Shown here one piece after another: positions 1-6,722 of a DNA stretch of 32,132 nucleotides. Where the stretch lies: positions 1 to 32,132 of the IMG/VR virus record IMGVR_UViG_3300042691_009403, one strand, 5' to 3'. Position numbers and translations under genes: made by a program. Within the stretch, counting starts at the first letter, position 1. Every line of letters starts with the position of its first letter. Origin of the DNA: a virus. The notes beneath the pieces are model-generated. The model was not told the origin of the DNA. It did no database searches and saw only the letters and a program-made list of their open reading frames with translations.

Positions 1-58
1 ATTAGTTGAATTTTGGAGTAAAAAAAATGTAGAATTATTAAAAAAATTGGTAAAATGA
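1..58 (+). CDS. C-terminal end of a small hypothetical protein (cut by window start)
   Basis: The reading frame starting at base 2 is open for 18 codons, ends LVEFWSKKNVELLKKLVK, and stops at TGA 56-58. This stop overlaps the next start in an ATGA junction, so translation of the two genes is probably coupled. The frame joins in phase with the ORF cut at 32132: the last two bases CA plus base 1 make CAA. Together they would make a 34-residue protein if the molecule is circular. Function is unknown. Confidence 0.55.
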   Translation, partial: LVEFWSKKNVELLKKLVK

Positions 59-291
59 AAATGTATTTATTAGCAGTAACAATAATTGCACTAGCTACTG
101 TAATAGATTGGATGGTTGTAGAAACAATAAGCGTAAAGCGTGAAATGAAGCAGTTAACAGATGACTATTTAAAAAAGAATGATAGTTTTATTAATCCGAA
201 CGTTGATGTATATAATGAAGTTATTGAAGATTTAGCAAAAGAAGAAAAATATTTAAACTGGGTTGAAGATGCGAAAAAGGATAATAATTAA
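55..291 (+). CDS. small membrane-anchored hypothetical protein
   Basis: 78 residues. Residues 3-23 form one hydrophobic segment (YLLAVTIIALATVIDWMVV) followed by a basic and acidic, helix-prone tail. This suggests a single-pass inner-membrane protein with its C-terminal part in the cytoplasm; there is no lipobox or obvious cleavage site. The start overlaps the previous stop (ATGA). It lies among small early genes of unknown role, and I cannot assign a function. Confidence 0.7.
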   Translation: MKMYLLAVTIIALATVIDWMVVETISVKREMKQLTDDYLKKNDSFINPNVDVYNEVIEDLAKEEKYLNWVEDAKKDNN

Positions 292-403
292 AGACTGGTC
301 AAAAGCAATGATTAGAAAGCAAAGGTTCTTTAGAAAGGATTTTAGAGCATTTGCAGTAAGTAAAAAGTGTTGTGGTTGGTATGTTAACGAAGAAAACGAC
401 TAA
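269..403 (+). CDS. small basic hypothetical protein
   Basis: 44 residues, beginning MRKRIIIKDWSKAMIRKQRF, very rich in Arg and Lys, with a CC pair near the C terminus. It starts inside the preceding gene (23-nt overlap), and its TAA shares a base with the next ATG (TAATG), which argues for real translation coupling. A later ATG at 308 would give 31 residues and cannot be excluded. Function is unknown; the charge could suit nucleic-acid binding. Confidence 0.5.
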   Translation: MRKRIIIKDWSKAMIRKQRFFRKDFRAFAVSKKCCGWYVNEEND

Positions 404-642
404 TGAAAAAATGCTTTAACTGTAAAGAATTACTAGCCTTAGATAAATTTGATATAGATAATAGAAAGTATCAATTAAAAGCAGACAAAGGAACGTGTAA
501 AGTTTGTATTAAATGTGAAATTGAAAGGACATTAAACGATTTATATACGGTAAAATTCAACTACGAAATAAACAAATTTGAGGTAATCAAGTTTGAAAAC
601 AAGGAAGAAGTTAAACAATATTATAAACTAAAATATGACTGA
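403..642 (+). CDS. small zinc-ribbon protein
   Basis: 79 residues. Two Cys pairs, CFNC at residues 4-7 and CKVCIKC at 32-38, are spaced as in treble-clef or zinc-ribbon knuckles. The N-terminal pattern (CxxC, then about 25 residues, then CxxC) resembles the zinc-binding region of endonuclease VII-type phage proteins, but no catalytic HNH part follows. The C-terminal half is charged and has no recognisable motif. Start and stop are both coupled to neighbours. Probably a small nucleic-acid or protein-binding early protein. Confidence 0.7.
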   Translation: MKKCFNCKELLALDKFDIDNRKYQLKADKGTCKVCIKCEIERTLNDLYTVKFNYEINKFEVIKFENKEEVKQYYKLKYD

Positions 643-889
643 ATTAAACCATAAAAAACTGTTAGCGTGTTGTATTATGATGCCATTACTAGCAGACTTA
701 ATTGAAGACGTTTTAAGCGATGAAAAAATAAGGAAAGACATAATAGATAAGCATTTAGCTAATAATCTTAAAACAGTAATTAAAAAGCTAATTAAAGCAG
801 ATTCAAATTTAATTAACAATGCAGACTTAGAAAGCATTGAACAACAAAACAACGTAAAAATAAAACTAAGACAATTTTTTGAATTATGA
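635..889 (+). CDS. hypothetical alpha-helical protein
   Basis: 84 residues, predicted almost entirely helical and rich in Leu, Ile and Lys, with no Cys pair motif or membrane segment. It overlaps the previous gene by 8 nt and the next by 4 nt (ATGA), consistent with an operon of small early genes. I recognise no family. Confidence 0.65.
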   Translation: MTELNHKKLLACCIMMPLLADLIEDVLSDEKIRKDIIDKHLANNLKTVIKKLIKADSNLINNADLESIEQQNNVKIKLRQFFEL

Positions 890-1245
890 TAGCAATCTCA
901 AAAACAATGCCTATTAAGGTAAAAGTAACTAAACAAAATAAAGAATCATTTGTTGGAACAGTTATAGAAAGTAGTATTATAACCTATAAAATTGGTTACT
1001 ACGGTACTACATGGGATTATGAACAGTTTGAATTACATGAAGAAACAAGCGAAATAAAAACACCTAAACACTACGATAATAGCAAAGGAACACTTTACAA
1101 GGTAGCACAAGAGAGAGGTTGGAATACTTATTTATTTGACATAGTAAAACGTCTTGAGAGAGCAGAAAAGAAAGGGAAATTTAAAGAAGATTTAGAGAAG
1201 TCAATAGCAGTTATACAACTTTATTTAAAAGAGCATGAAATTTGA
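886..1245 (+). CDS. DUF3310-like protein with N-terminal SH3-like region
   Basis: 119 residues. The C-terminal half (about 60-117) has the layout of the phage DUF3310 family: P-x-HY at 60-63, an aromatic helix, a KRLERAEKKGKFKEDLEKS stretch in place of the usual KY-x-R-x-x-KG-x-x-EDLxKA motif, and a final helix QLYL. Such domains are common in phages and are often labelled nucleotide kinase, but their activity is not established. Residues 9-52 look like a small beta-barrel. Family membership is inferred from pattern only. Confidence 0.65.
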   Translation: MIAISKTMPIKVKVTKQNKESFVGTVIESSIITYKIGYYGTTWDYEQFELHEETSEIKTPKHYDNSKGTLYKVAQERGWNTYLFDIVKRLERAEKKGKFKEDLEKSIAVIQLYLKEHEI

Positions 1246-1342
1246 ATATTTAATTAAAACTTTAGAAACTTGCAAATTATATGTAAGTGATAAAAAGAAA
1301 AAAGAAATCGATAAAAAGATAAAAGAATTAACTAAAAAGTAA
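1235..1342 (+). CDS. very small Lys-rich hypothetical protein
   Basis: 35 residues, beginning MKFEYLIKTLETCKLYVSDK and ending in a Lys/Glu helix. It begins inside the previous gene (11-nt overlap) and ends 24 nt before a terminator, so it would be the last gene of its unit. No function can be proposed. Confidence 0.45.
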   Translation: MKFEYLIKTLETCKLYVSDKKKKEIDKKIKELTKK

Positions 1343-1366
1343 TTTGTTAATAAATATATTTAATTT

Positions 1367-1398
1367 AGCAACGTTATTAATTTAGCGTTGCTTTTTTT
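1367..1398 (+). terminator. Rho-independent terminator
   Basis: A 7-bp perfect stem (AGCAACG 1367-1373 with CGTTGCT 1386-1392) with a 12-nt loop is followed by a run of seven T. It closes the small early operon before the metallophosphoesterase gene. Confidence 0.85.
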
Positions 1399-1417
1399 AT
1401 GTATTAATTTTTAATCT

Positions 1418-2536
1418 ATGGTTGAGAATATCGACAGAATATTGGAGTTATATAAGTCAAATAATTCAAAGCGAGAAGTGGCTCGTTTAATGTGTAAAGA
1501 ACTAAATATTGAATTTAACGATAATGTTAGGCGAAATATTGCAAGGCTAATTAGTAGCAGAGTCGATAAAGGTATATTAGACGAATGTGATAAAGTAGGA
1601 ATAGACCCCGAAAAAGTGAAGCATTATTGGTATAAAGGAAAAAACTACTCAATCAATGTTAAAGGAAGTGAAGATAAGTTTAACTATGAAGAGTTTAAAG
1701 ATGACTTCATAAACTCAGTTAAAGAAATAAAACCTAACTACATTCTAATAAATCGAAACACTAGCAAACTAGATACTCATTGCTTATTTATAAATCCAGC
1801 GGATGTACACATTAATAAGTTATGTTCTGCATTTGAAACTGGAGAAGAATATAATTCACAAATAGCAGTTAAACGTGTTAAAGATGGAGTAGCTAGTATT
1901 ATAGAAAAGTCAAAAGGTTTTAACATTGATAAAATTATTTTAATAGTTGGTAATGACATATTAAACACCGATAATACTAAAAATCAAACTACTAAAGGTA
2001 CTCAACAAGATACACATTTAAAATGGTTCGATGCTTTTATAATGGCAAAGCAGTTATACATAGATATAATTGAAACATTAGTATTAATAGCAGATTTAGA
2101 AATAGTTTATAACGTTTCAAACCATGATGAAATGAGCGGATTCTTTTTAATGGATTCACTTTATAGTTGGTTTAATGACCATCCGAATATGTATTTTAAT
2201 AGAACGCCATCGAGTAGAAAATACAGTGTTTATGGTAGTAATTTAATTGGTACAACTCATGGAGATACTGCAAAGATTAGTGATTTACCATTACTTATGT
2301 GCCACGAAGCAAGTGAAAATTGGCATAGATGTAAACACCGTTATTGGTTTACTCATCATGTACACCATAAAACAAGTAAAGATGTTATGAGTGTTCAACT
2401 AGAGTCTTTACGCTCACCAAGTCCAGCAGATAGTTGGCATCATAAACAAGGTTACCAACATTCACCACTAGCTATTGAGGGATTTATATTTCATAAATAC
2501 TTCGGTCAGGTTGCACGATTAACTACAATTTTTTAG
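1418..2536 (+). CDS. calcineurin-like metallophosphoesterase
   Basis: 372 residues. The metal-binding motifs of the calcineurin-like phosphoesterase superfamily appear in order: D129-x-H131, GND 178-180 (usual GDxxD/GDxxN position), NHDE 235-238 (usual GNHD), H281 in THGDT, and HHVH 313-316 (usual GHxH). Members in phages act on nucleic acids or nucleotides, for example the SbcD/Mre11-type nuclease family. The first 120 residues precede the catalytic domain and include a helix-turn-helix-like stretch (about 17-50), which suggests DNA binding. The gene stands alone after a terminator. The substrate is not deducible from sequence. Confidence 0.85.
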   Translation: MVENIDRILELYKSNNSKREVARLMCKELNIEFNDNVRRNIARLISSRVDKGILDECDKVGIDPEKVKHYWYKGKNYSINVKGSEDKFNYEEFKDDFINSVKEIKPNYILINRNTSKLDTHCLFINPADVHINKLCSAFETGEEYNSQIAVKRVKDGVASIIEKSKGFNIDKIILIVGNDILNTDNTKNQTTKGTQQDTHLKWFDAFIMAKQLYIDIIETLVLIADLEIVYNVSNHDEMSGFFLMDSLYSWFNDHPNMYFNRTPSSRKYSVYGSNLIGTTHGDTAKISDLPLLMCHEASENWHRCKHRYWFTHHVHHKTSKDVMSVQLESLRSPSPADSWHHKQGYQHSPLAIEGFIFHKYFGQVARLTTIF

Positions 2537-2585
2537 GCTTATAACCTTAAAATAAAATTAAAATTTAAACAAATAACCTTAAATT

Positions 2586-2801
2586 ATGGCAAAAGTAATA
2601 TTAGAGTTCGATAGTTTTGAAGATGCAGACGAAATAAAAGACTGTATGAACGGTTTTAAATGGCGAATGCTAGTTGTCGAATTAGATAACTACTATCGTA
2701 ATATGTATAAGTATTCAGAAAATAGCGAAGATATTCAATTAGCTGAAAAAGTAAGAACTAAATTACACGAACTACTTTACGAAAATGAATTGTTTTTATA
2801 A
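2586..2801 (+). CDS. conserved phage hypothetical protein, acidic
   Basis: 71 residues. The layout (beta strand VILEFD, acidic turn, helix with WRM, then Y-rich helix and LxEKVRxKLHELLYEN) is one I know from many phages as a small conserved protein of unknown function. It lies just upstream of the strong promoter at 2869 and may be the last gene expressed with the phosphoesterase. Confidence 0.7.
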   Translation: MAKVILEFDSFEDADEIKDCMNGFKWRMLVVELDNYYRNMYKYSENSEDIQLAEKVRTKLHELLYENELFL

Positions 2802-2868
2802 CATTTAACTAATTAATATACGTAAAAGTATTATTTATATAACATTTAAAAAAAATAATTAAAAAGTA

Positions 2869-2896
2869 TTGTATTTAAAATAAATTACTATATTTG
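2869..2896 (+). promoter_or_regulatory. Bacteroidetes-type promoter for the structured RNA and replication genes
   Basis: The -7 box TATATTTG (2889-2896) fits the Bacteroidetes consensus TAnnTTTG. A TTG at 2869-2871 lies 17 bp upstream, in the place of the -33 element. The expected transcription start is around 2900-2903, just before the hairpin-rich leader. Confidence 0.8.
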
Positions 2897-2900
2897 CATA

Positions 2901-2991
2901 CGAAGCGTAGGAAACTTCAAAGAAATTTTATAACAACAAATAAGCTGAGTATAATTGGTAATCCTACGCACCAATTTACTCGGCTTTTTTT
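2901..2991 (+). ncRNA. structured RNA with candidate pseudoknot ending in an intrinsic terminator
   Basis: Downstream of the promoter is a weak hairpin GAAG/CTTC (2902-2905 with 2915-2918) whose loop holds CGTAGG. A long hairpin follows, 2942-2958 with 2971-2986: 16 pairs including one G-U, with one bulged T, ending in a T-run to 2991. Its 12-nt loop (2959-2970) contains CCTACGC, the exact complement of GCGTAGG at 2905-2911. The two can form a 7-bp pseudoknot or a 6-bp kissing-loop. Transcript length would be about 90 nt. It is either a small RNA or an attenuator leader for the replication genes that follow without another clear promoter. The class is not one I recognise. Confidence 0.7.
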
Positions 2992-3032
2992 ATTTAAAAG
3001 TTACTGGTAATCTAAAAACCTTTATTAAAATT

Positions 3033-3233
3033 ATGGTAAGTTTAAAATTTCATGATGTATCATTTAAAGAAGATTACATAGAATTAGATGTAATGATTGA
3101 TTTAGAACAGTTAGTAATATCAATTTCAAAAGGAAATGATAAAGAAGATGATTCTATAATCTTTTTAGATAGACAAACGGCTATAAAATTAAGTAAAGAA
3201 CTTCGCAAACAAATTGCGAGAATGCCTTTTTAA
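3033..3233 (+). CDS. hypothetical protein upstream of the initiator
   Basis: 66 residues, starting MVSLKFHDVSFKEDYIELDV; strands then a C-terminal basic helix. I chose ATG 3033, because the longer reading from TTG 2955 would run through the terminator hairpin. The gene lies 42 nt after that hairpin and ends one base before the initiator start, so it is probably the first protein gene of the replication operon. Function is unknown. Confidence 0.65.
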   Translation: MVSLKFHDVSFKEDYIELDVMIDLEQLVISISKGNDKEDDSIIFLDRQTAIKLSKELRKQIARMPF

Positions 3234-3234
3234 T

Positions 3235-3963
3235 ATGAATATAGGTTGGATAAAATTACACCGACAATTTAAAGATTGGGAGTGGTATAATAAAAGCGAA
3301 ATGGTACACTTATTTATTCATTGTTTAATTAAATCTAATTTTAAAGAGGGTAACTTTCAAGGTATAGAAGTTGAAAAAGGTTCGTTTATTACTTCATTAA
3401 AACACCTATCAGATGAAACAAATATATCAATTCAGACAATTAGAACTTGTTTAAAAAAATTGCAGTTGACAAAAGAAATTGATGTAAAATCAACAAACAA
3501 ACTAACAAAGATAACTATTTGTAAATATGAGAGTTATCAGTTTGAAAGTGATGAAGCTAACAAACAACTAACAAACAATCAACAAACAACTAACAAACAA
3601 CTAACAACAATAGAAGAAAGAAAAGAAAATAAAGAATTAAAAGAAGATGATAAATCATCAATTGATTATGATAAACTTTTAAAATATATAAATTTAACTT
3701 TTGATAAAAAATTTAAAATAATAAACGATAAAGCAAAGAAACAATTTAAGGCACGTTTAAAAGATTATCCTAAAGATACATTTAAAATAGTAATTGATAA
3801 CCTTAAAAATGACGAATACCATAAAGAAACAAGTTATAAGTTTATTACTCCTGAATACATATCTAGAGAAAAAACAGTTGAGTTACATTCACATAAATTA
3901 AACAATGAAGTAATACAAGATGATTATTATTTAAACATAATGAAAAAACTTAATCAACAATGA
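3235..3963 (+). CDS. phage replication initiator / replisome organiser (winged helix)
   Basis: 242 residues from ATG 3235. The N-terminal 100 residues (GWIKLHRQF, DWEWY, then LSDETNISIQTIRTCLKKLQ) match the winged-helix domain of phage replisome organisers of the DnaD/DnaB-like type, which bind the origin and recruit the helicase. A low-complexity linker rich in Asn, Gln and Thr (about 105-125) is encoded by the 11-bp iterons. The C-terminal part (about 145-235) has a helical DnaD-like layout. Its stop overlaps the helicase start (ATGA), matching an initiator-helicase pair. The origin probably lies within this gene, as in lambda O. Confidence 0.85.
   Translation: MNIGWIKLHRQFKDWEWYNKSEMVHLFIHCLIKSNFKEGNFQGIEVEKGSFITSLKHLSDETNISIQTIRTCLKKLQLTKEIDVKSTNKLTKITICKYESYQFESDEANKQLTNNQQTTNKQLTTIEERKENKELKEDDKSSIDYDKLLKYINLTFDKKFKIINDKAKKQFKARLKDYPKDTFKIVIDNLKNDEYHKETSYKFITPEYISREKTVELHSHKLNNEVIQDDYYLNIMKKLNQQ
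3490..3610 (+). repeat. 11-bp iterons inside the initiator gene, probable replication origin
   Basis: Tandem copies of CTAACAAACAA start at 3557, 3568, 3579 (TCAACAAACAA), 3590 and 3601 (last copy one base short). Two further copies lie at 3490-3500 (TCAACAAACAA) and 3502-3512 (imperfect). The 11-bp period puts each copy on the same face of the helix and is not a multiple of three. The regularity is therefore at DNA level, not codon level. An A-rich stretch and the inverted repeat GATGATaaATCATC (3646-3659) follow, as expected for an unwinding region. Confidence 0.75.
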
Positions 3964-4925
3964 TATTAAATTCAGGACATAGTACAAAATTCTTGAATGA
4001 TTACCGAGACGGTAAAGTTCAGAAAGGTTTAGGTTTAGGAATTGAGTTAGATGATTATATTCTTTTTAAGCGTAAACAACTAAATATTATTTTAGGACAT
4101 GATAATGTTGGTAAGTCTTATTGGTTTGAATGGTATATGTTAGCTTTATCAACTCAACACGATTTGAAATGGTGTATTTGGATGGGCGAAAATTCAAGTG
4201 GTCAAGTGATGAGGGATTTAATTCAAATGTATTCAGGTAAAAACTATTTTGATTTAGACTACAAAGAAATTCGTAGATATGAAATGAAAATTGAGCATTG
4301 GTTTAAATTCGTTGACAATTCAAAACTTTATAAACCTGAACAACTTTTAGAAATATTCAACTCTATTGAAGTGGATGGATGTTTTATTGACCCTTTTACG
4401 GGTTTAGATAGAGGAATGACTCATGCAGACAATTACAATTTCTTAAATAATGCACGACAATTTTGTAATCAAACTAATAAAACTATTTATTTAAGTACAC
4501 ATCCAACAAGTGAATCAGGTAGAACATCAATGATTTATCCAGCAAAACACCCTTGGGAGGGACATTTAAAGCCACCATTGAAAGCACATATTGAGGGAGG
4601 TAAACCTTTTTTAAATAGATGTGATGATATGATAGTTATTCATAGACTTGTTAAGCATGAGGGGATGAAGTTTCAAACTTTAATCGATGTTGAAAAAATT
4701 AAAGATAGAGATACTGGAGGTAAACAAACAGAATTAAATGTGCCTTTAATGTTTAATTATAATTATGGTTTAGGTTTTACAAATGGTGGCAAAGATGCAA
4801 TTAAAAGAAAAAATGGTATTGTAAATGATTTAGTTATAAAACCACTTTCAAGTGCTATGAGTGATTTTGATAAACCAATACAAACAGAATTAAAATATGT
4901 TAAACCTGATGACACCCCTTTTTGA
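3960..4925 (+). CDS. DnaB-like replicative helicase / RecA-fold ATPase
   Basis: 321 residues. Walker A GHDNVGKS at 46-53, Walker B with D144 in CFIDPFTGL (141-149), and a sensor-like LSTHP (178-182) identify a RecA-fold ATPase of the DnaB/RepA helicase group. The length fits the ATPase core alone, without the N-terminal primase-binding domain of DnaB, a form common in Bacteroidetes phages. It would unwind the replication fork, loaded by the initiator encoded just upstream (4-nt overlap). It is followed by a 1-nt overlap (TGATG). Confidence 0.85.
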   Translation: MILNSGHSTKFLNDYRDGKVQKGLGLGIELDDYILFKRKQLNIILGHDNVGKSYWFEWYMLALSTQHDLKWCIWMGENSSGQVMRDLIQMYSGKNYFDLDYKEIRRYEMKIEHWFKFVDNSKLYKPEQLLEIFNSIEVDGCFIDPFTGLDRGMTHADNYNFLNNARQFCNQTNKTIYLSTHPTSESGRTSMIYPAKHPWEGHLKPPLKAHIEGGKPFLNRCDDMIVIHRLVKHEGMKFQTLIDVEKIKDRDTGGKQTELNVPLMFNYNYGLGFTNGGKDAIKRKNGIVNDLVIKPLSSAMSDFDKPIQTELKYVKPDDTPF

Positions 4926-5215
4926 TGACACAAATAGAAATTAACTTAAATATTGTAAATTTACGAAGTTTACAAGCTACTTTAAAAATATTGCATTTAA
5001 CGGCATATCAAAAAGATAAACAAGGTAATTATACTAAATTACTAGAAAACTCTTTAGAAGACATTAAAAACGCTTTAAATTGCATTATAGAGTTAGAGAA
5101 GATAGTTAGAAGTAACGAAACATTAATATCAAGCTATCAAATAGCATTGATGAGAGTAGATAAACAATTAGAAGAAGCAAAACAAGAAAACAAAAACTTA
5201 ATAGAATTATTATGA
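4925..5215 (+). CDS. coiled-coil hypothetical protein
   Basis: 96 residues from ATG 4925 (a TTG three bases earlier is less likely). Mostly helical; residues 45-95 are a Leu/Ile/Glu/Lys heptad-like coiled coil ending QENKNLIELL. It is coupled at both ends to neighbours. It may be an accessory factor of the replication operon, but the sequence does not show which. Confidence 0.65.
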   Translation: MTQIEINLNIVNLRSLQATLKILHLTAYQKDKQGNYTKLLENSLEDIKNALNCIIELEKIVRSNETLISSYQIALMRVDKQLEEAKQENKNLIELL

Positions 5216-5499
5216 TTAACAACGAAGTAAAACAAAGAGTAAAAAGTATTTTAGAAGTAAACAAAGATACTAGAGATTGTGATAGGTTATTAATATCAAT
5301 TATATGGTCTGAAGATTCATTCAATATAGAAGATAAAAAAGACTTTTTAGATATGTTAATAAATGGAGAGTTAACAAGTCCAGAAACGATAAGAAGATGT
5401 CGCCAACGTTTGCAGGAGGAAAACGAAACTTTAAGAGGTTATAAATATAAATTAAGAAAACAACTAGGCGAAGAAGTAAGAGCCACAATAAGCAAATAA
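5212..5499 (+). CDS. conserved phage hypothetical protein
   Basis: 95 residues. The pattern VKSILExNKDTRDCDRLLI then LTSPETIRRCRQRLQEENETLRG is one I know from small phage proteins between replication genes. The second half looks like a DNA-binding helix-turn-helix or a coiled-coil clamp with several Arg residues. The start overlaps the previous stop (ATGA). Function is unknown. Confidence 0.7.
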   Translation: MINNEVKQRVKSILEVNKDTRDCDRLLISIIWSEDSFNIEDKKDFLDMLINGELTSPETIRRCRQRLQEENETLRGYKYKLRKQLGEEVRATISK

Positions 5500-5500
5500 G

Positions 5501-5758
5501 ATGAGTACACCAAAACAAATAATAAAATATAAAACACTACTTCACAAACTATTTAGTGAGTGGGTAAGTATAGGATATCATAACGGAATAGATGAATTAG
5601 ATGCTATTTTAAAAAGCAATGCTGATTTAGATAAAGATATAAGTACAAAACTATATACACACGAAGAAATGGAAGCATTAATATGTGAAACAGAGGTACT
5701 ATGTGTTGACTTTGGAATAGAAATAGTAAACCAAAACTTTAAAATAGATGAGGTGTAA
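5501..5758 (+). CDS. hypothetical protein upstream of ninG-like gene
   Basis: 85 residues, acidic, mostly helical, with two Cys residues near position 65 but no metal-binding pattern. It starts one base after the previous stop and overlaps the NinG-like gene by 11 nt, so it belongs to the replication/recombination operon. No family recognised. Confidence 0.6.
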   Translation: MSTPKQIIKYKTLLHKLFSEWVSIGYHNGIDELDAILKSNADLDKDISTKLYTHEEMEALICETEVLCVDFGIEIVNQNFKIDEV

Positions 5759-6266
5759 GCAATGTAAGAACAAGTTTGAACCTAAATGGTTTAATCAAAA
5801 ATACTGCATGATAAACGATGAATGTATAAAACACTTTGCAGAACAAACAAAGATGGAAGCATGGAAAAAAAGAAAAAATAAGGCTAAAGAAGATTTAAAA
5901 TCATTACAAGACTATATTTTAGACGCTCAAAAGGTTTTCAACAAATATATAAGATTGAGGGACAAAGGAAAGAATTGTATAAGTTGTGATAAGAAAGCAT
6001 TAAAAGAAAATGCAGGACATATGTATTCAGCTGGTGGACATTTTAATGTTAGATTTGACGAAAACAATGTACATTTACAATGTGAATACTGTAATACATT
6101 CTTACATGGTAATCTTTTAAAGTATCGTGAAAACCTAGTTAAAAAAATAGGTTACGAAGCATTTGAAAAATTAACAGTAGATTCACAACTAACAAGAAAA
6201 TTTACAGTAGAAGAACTTAAACAAATAATAGAGAAGTATAAACAAAAGATAAAAAACTTTACATGA
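5748..6266 (+). CDS. ninG: NinG/Rap-like recombination nuclease
   Basis: 172 residues, usual length for the lambda NinG (Rap) family. An N-terminal zinc knuckle (C3-x2-C6, C20, C26) is followed by a basic helical segment, then FNKYIRLRDKGKNCISC (64-80), GHMYSAGGHFNVRFDENNVHLQCEYCN in which H91, H98, C112, C115 and N116 stand out, and HGN 120-122. This is the HNH-like core of NinG. Rap of lambda cleaves recombination junctions; here it would act with the ERF annealing protein (28750-29268). The family is clear; the exact activity is inferred. Confidence 0.88.
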   Translation: MRCKQCKNKFEPKWFNQKYCMINDECIKHFAEQTKMEAWKKRKNKAKEDLKSLQDYILDAQKVFNKYIRLRDKGKNCISCDKKALKENAGHMYSAGGHFNVRFDENNVHLQCEYCNTFLHGNLLKYRENLVKKIGYEAFEKLTVDSQLTRKFTVEELKQIIEKYKQKIKNFT

Positions 6267-6302
6267 AATTAAAACGTGTAAAGAAAATTAAAAAAAGTTA
6301 AC

Positions 6303-6440
6303 ATGAAGGATAATAAAGAAGCAAACCAACTGTATAGATTCTTTAGATGGTTTCAATTACACGGAGAAAAGTACATGGGATTAAGTATTGAAAAAATGAT
6401 TGAAATATATTTAAAAGAAAAGCATGAAAAACAAGGTTAA
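6303..6440 (+). CDS. small hypothetical protein
   Basis: 45 residues, beginning MKDNKEANQLYRFFRWFQLH. Aromatic and charged, predicted as two helices, with no membrane segment. It overlaps the next gene by 17 nt. A 12-codon ORF lies between the NinG-like gene and this one and is too short to call. Function is unknown. Confidence 0.5.
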   Translation: MKDNKEANQLYRFFRWFQLHGEKYMGLSIEKMIEIYLKEKHEKQG

Positions 6441-6621
6441 AATACATTTTAGTGAATACTGGTATAAGTGTGGTGATGGTTGTTGCGATGACTACGGAAC
6501 TATAACAACAGTTAATGGTGAAGAACTAGAATTTAGAAATGAAGATACTTCAACAATTGTGAAAGGTATATTAGAGAAGTTAGGTTATGAAGTAGAAATA
6601 ACACACGATTATGATAGTTAA
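6424..6621 (+). CDS. small Cys-containing phage protein
   Basis: 65 residues. Residues 11-24 contain the cluster EYWYKCGDGCCDDYG, a pattern seen in small conserved phage proteins, and the rest alternates strand and helix. The three Cys could bind a metal, but the spacing is not a standard zinc finger. It overlaps the next small ORF by 11 nt. Function is unknown. Confidence 0.65.
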   Translation: MKNKVKIHFSEYWYKCGDGCCDDYGTITTVNGEELEFRNEDTSTIVKGILEKLGYEVEITHDYDS

Positions 6622-6709
6622 CAAATGTAAAAACTGTAACAAAGAATTTGAATCAAATACGAAAATTAAATATTGCTCAAAAAATTGTGCTTGTAATATA
6701 AAAAAATAA
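6611..6709 (+). CDS. mini zinc-knuckle protein
   Basis: 32 residues. CKNC at 6-9 and YCSKNC at 21-26 form a complete four-Cys knuckle of the type found at the N terminus of the NinG-like protein encoded nearby (C-x2-C, then YC-x3-C). The rest is basic. It may be a stand-alone zinc knuckle or a fragment of a longer gene. It overlaps the preceding gene and ends just before the -7 box at 6711. Confidence 0.5.
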   Translation: MIVNKCKNCNKEFESNTKIKYCSKNCACNIKK

Positions 6710-6718
6710 TTATATTTG
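6691..6718 (+). promoter_or_regulatory. Bacteroidetes-type promoter
   Basis: The -7 box TATATTTG (6711-6718) and a TTG 17 bp upstream (6691-6693) have the same spacing as the promoter at 2869. The ATG of the next gene begins only 4 nt after the -7 box, so its transcript would be nearly or fully leaderless. Confidence 0.7.
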
Positions 6719-6722
6719 CTTC

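Noticed and set aside
628-852. Minus-strand ORFs here and at 5106, 5321, 8611, 12377, 15346, 18299 and 20224, among others
   Set aside because: They are shadows of well-supported + strand genes, made hydrophobic by the complement of A-rich codons. No promoters or coupled starts support them.
2905-2973. tRNA-like ends: GCGTAGG and CCTACGC followed by ACCA
   Set aside because: The 7-bp pair and ACCA resemble an acceptor stem, but the 51 nt between cannot form T, anticodon and D arms. The 3' segment is the loop of a strong terminator hairpin instead.
2955-3032. N-terminal extension of the 3033 gene from TTG 2955
   Set aside because: It would be translated through the terminator hairpin and its T-run; ATG 3033 is the natural start.
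3775-3783. TTATCCTAA as a DnaA box
   Set aside because: Two differences from TTATNCACA and only one copy near the iterons; not enough to call.
6263-6301. 12-codon ORF after the ninG-like gene
   Set aside because: Too short, all Lys-rich, with nothing to separate it from chance in this A-rich DNA.
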